From: Smithella sp. ME-1
Lineage (GTDB): Bacteria > Desulfobacterota > Syntrophia > Syntrophales > Smithellaceae
Reading direction: 5' to 3'
Length of the DNA stretch: 5,064 nt
Assembly (NCBI GenBank): GCA_000495415.1
Contig: AWGX01000424.1
Span: 1 to 5,064 of the forward strand
In this document: positions 4,090 to 5,064 of the stretch, piece by piece
Layout: each line of letters begins with the position of its first letter
Numbering within the stretch: position 1 is the first letter of the stretch
Program-made: the position numbers and the translations under genes
Notes under the pieces: model-generated
Seen by the model: the letters and a program-made list of their open reading frames with translations, nothing else
Databases searched by the model: none
Told to the model about the DNA's origin: nothing

Positions 4090-4126
4090 TTAAGAAAAGC
4101 TCCCCGCAGTTAGCCGCGGGGAGCTT
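4090..4126 (-). terminator. Strong intrinsic terminator of the phasin gene
   Basis: AAGCTCCCCGC (4097-4107) and GCGGGGAGCTT (4116-4126) form a perfect 11-bp stem with an 8-nt loop. On the minus strand the stem is followed by TTCTT (with the last stem bases, TTTTCTT). It lies 37 bp after the phasin stop codon and just before the small Cys-protein gene. Confidence 0.85.
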
Positions 4127-4162
4127 CAATCATAATAATCAGAACATCAGGCCTGCTGATTC

Positions 4163-4645
4163 TTATTTCTGCTTTTTGGTCTTTGTTTGAGATTTCTTAT
4201 CAGTAGCAGAGAAGTTTACCATGCGCCAGACATTCTCATCTAAATACTTTTTAAATTCTTCGCAACTTTTCTGATAGGTGGCAGTAAATTCATCCATTGT
4301 CTTTTTCAAATCCTGTGGTATCCAGTTTGCCTGGTTTAAATAAGAATTGAACATATTCTCGGCCTGGTTTTGGAAATTGGCCATCGTATTGTTTTCGAAA
4401 AATGCTTCAATTCTGGCATACCCTTCATCTATGGCCTTTTTAAAATCATCGATACCTTTTTTACACGCATCTTTCCATTGATTCATGACCTTTTTGCCCT
4501 CATCGCTTATTCCGGGCGTCTGATCAACAAAAGTCTTCATCAGCTTCTCGGCCTGGCCCTGAATCGTAACCATCATGGAAAAGCAATTTTCAAATGACTT
4601 TTTGTGAAAATCTATGGCTTGCTTTATCATTTCTTTGTTATCCAT
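4163..4645 (-). CDS. Phasin-like polyhydroxyalkanoate granule protein
   Basis: This 160-residue, almost wholly helical protein has the size and make-up of a phasin, an amphipathic protein that coats polyhydroxyalkanoate granules in the cytoplasm and limits their size. It opens MDNKEMIKQAIDFHKKSFEN, is rich in F, M, Q and K, and ends in a basic tail (SQTKTKKQK, 152-160). There is no signal peptide. It holds an internal duplication: residues about 25-83 align without gaps to 88-146 at an offset of exactly 63. QxQAE at 29-33/92-96, KK at 51-52/114-115, FKK at 68-70/131-133 and DE at 73-74/136-137 are shared. AAAAGGAGC (4659-4651, minus strand) sets the start. It has its own promoter and terminator, so it is likely expressed alone. 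Phasin is called on pattern, not on a diagnostic motif; another coiled-coil protein is possible. Confidence 0.75.
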   Translation of the reverse strand: MDNKEMIKQAIDFHKKSFENCFSMMVTIQGQAEKLMKTFVDQTPGISDEGKKVMNQWKDACKKGIDDFKKAIDEGYARIEAFFENNTMANFQNQAENMFNSYLNQANWIPQDLKKTMDEFTATYQKSCEEFKKYLDENVWRMVNFSATDKKSQTKTKKQK

Positions 4646-4691
4646 GGTTAGCTCCTTTTGTTTTCAACAGAATTATTAAAAAAGCTTTTTA

Positions 4692-4719
4692 ATGCTACTA
4701 CCAAAAAAACAATTGTCAA
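4692..4719 (-). promoter_or_regulatory. Sigma-70-type promoter of the phasin gene
   Basis: On the minus strand a perfect TTGACA (4719-4714) is followed after 16 bp by TAGCAT (4697-4692). This puts the transcription start near 4685 and gives a leader of about 40 nt with the ribosome site at 4659-4651. An AT-rich near-palindrome around AAGCTTTTT (4676-4693) overlaps the start region and might be an operator. Confidence 0.55.
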
Positions 4720-4775
4720 GATGAAATGTAAAACCACCGGCCATACTCTTTTATCAACAATCTTAAATTGAAATT

Positions 4776-4792
4776 CAGGAGAAGTTCTCCTG
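4776..4792. promoter_or_regulatory. 17-bp perfect palindrome in divergent intergenic region
   Basis: CAGGAGAAGTTCTCCTG is symmetric about a central G, with 8 bp on each side. It lies about 57 bp upstream of the phasin -35 box and 154 bp upstream of the divergent gene. As DNA it would suit a dimeric regulator; as RNA it folds into a 6-7 bp hairpin. No T-run follows, so it is not a terminator. Confidence 0.45.
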
Positions 4793-4844
4793 TTCGGCAG
4801 AATGCCCTCTAACCCTCTACAAGCAATAAATATAAGTATTTTAC

Positions 4845-4861
4845 TTTTTTTTAAAAAAAAA
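4845..4861. other. T8A9 tract upstream of the last gene
   Basis: Eight Ts are followed directly by nine As. Such T-A tracts change DNA bending and can act as UP-like elements. It could also be the U-run of a transcript end. It lies about 85 bp before the start of the final gene, and a small ATTAC/GTAAT inverted repeat (4872-4884) follows it. Confidence 0.35.
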
Positions 4862-4909
4862 TAGTGATATCATTACAACGTAATCGTTAGTCGTGGAAAA
4901 CAAATTACA

Positions 4910-4915
4910 GATAAT
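4910..4915 (+). promoter_or_regulatory. Possible -10 box for the truncated last gene
   Basis: GATAAT matches the -10 consensus at five of six positions and lies about 31 bp before the start codon. No good -35 box is found 16-18 bp upstream (TTAGTC at 4887-4892 is poor), so the call is tentative. Confidence 0.25.
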
Positions 4916-4945
4916 AATTTTCTTTACACGAAAAAGGAAAATCAT

Positions 4946-5064
4946 ATGTTGAGAATACTCGGGGTTTTACTTAATTTGGGAATACTGGCGTATCTGGGAC
5001 ATCAGGCTGTAACATGTCTGGGGCCAGAACAAATAGCTGGTCTTAATACCTGGCAAAATCCTTG
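4946..5064 (+). CDS. Start of a membrane-anchored or exported protein, cut by window end
   Basis: ATG 4946 follows AAAAAGGAAA (4931-4940). The 39 visible codons begin MLRILGVLLNLGILAYLGHQ, a single basic residue followed by a hydrophobic stretch. This is typical of an N-terminal membrane anchor or a signal sequence. The rest of the fragment is AVTCLGPEQIAGLNTWQNP. C24 lies well after the hydrophobic core and does not form a clean lipobox. The frame is still open at the window edge, so length and family are unknown. It is divergent from the phasin gene with about 300 bp between, so shared regulation is possible. Confidence 0.7.
   Translation, partial: MLRILGVLLNLGILAYLGHQAVTCLGPEQIAGLNTWQNP

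Noticed and set aside
4052..4129. N-terminal extension of the 56-residue Cys protein
   Set aside because: It would run through the phasin terminator stem, and GAAGGAGG lies just before ATG 4051.
4370..4597. 75-codon + strand frame inside the phasin gene
   Set aside because: No ribosome site; antisense of a well-supported gene.

Overview
The window most resembles an anaerobic, moderately AT-rich bacterium with strong AGGAGG-type ribosome binding sites. A phasin-like granule protein, a crotonase with a TetR-style operator upstream and a single-domain cold-shock protein would fit a syntrophic or sulfate-reducing 'deltaproteobacterium' (Syntrophus/Smithella-like). That placement is inference from gene content only; no rRNA or other marker gene is present.

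Layout, left to right. Positions 1-168 hold two GC-rich hairpins and a regulatory region with two copies of the palindrome GGTAATTACC, 21 bp apart. This region precedes a two-gene + strand operon: an unrecognised six-helix membrane protein (169-798) and an enoyl-CoA hydratase/isomerase with both catalytic glutamates (850-1668). Positions 1669-2059 hold a possible short minus-strand gene or remnant (1698-1844), an inverted repeat containing promoter-like boxes, and an intrinsic terminator inside what may be the long leader of the cold-shock gene. The cold-shock protein (2060-2260) ends in a clear terminator.

From 2371 to 3332 comes a run of five very small + strand genes: a 63-residue basic protein, a 37-residue extremely basic peptide, and three tightly linked or overlapping genes of 58, 70 and 58 residues, the last with one membrane helix. 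None is recognised. Their ribosome binding sites and overlapping stop/start arrangement are the main evidence that they are real. A convergent small minus-strand gene (3400-3600), a possible gene remnant (3603-3764) and a structured inverted repeat (3790-3842) follow.

The right part holds a minus-strand pair. A phasin-like protein (4163-4645), with an exact 63-residue internal repeat, has its own consensus-like promoter and a strong terminator. Just downstream is a 56-residue Cys-containing protein (3881-4051). A divergent intergenic region of about 300 bp with a 17-bp palindrome leads to the start of a truncated + strand gene (4946 to the window end).

The crotonase and the phasin both fit a fatty-acid/polyhydroxyalkanoate (acyl-CoA) economy. 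The small-protein run next to the cold-shock gene is the part least explained by known families.
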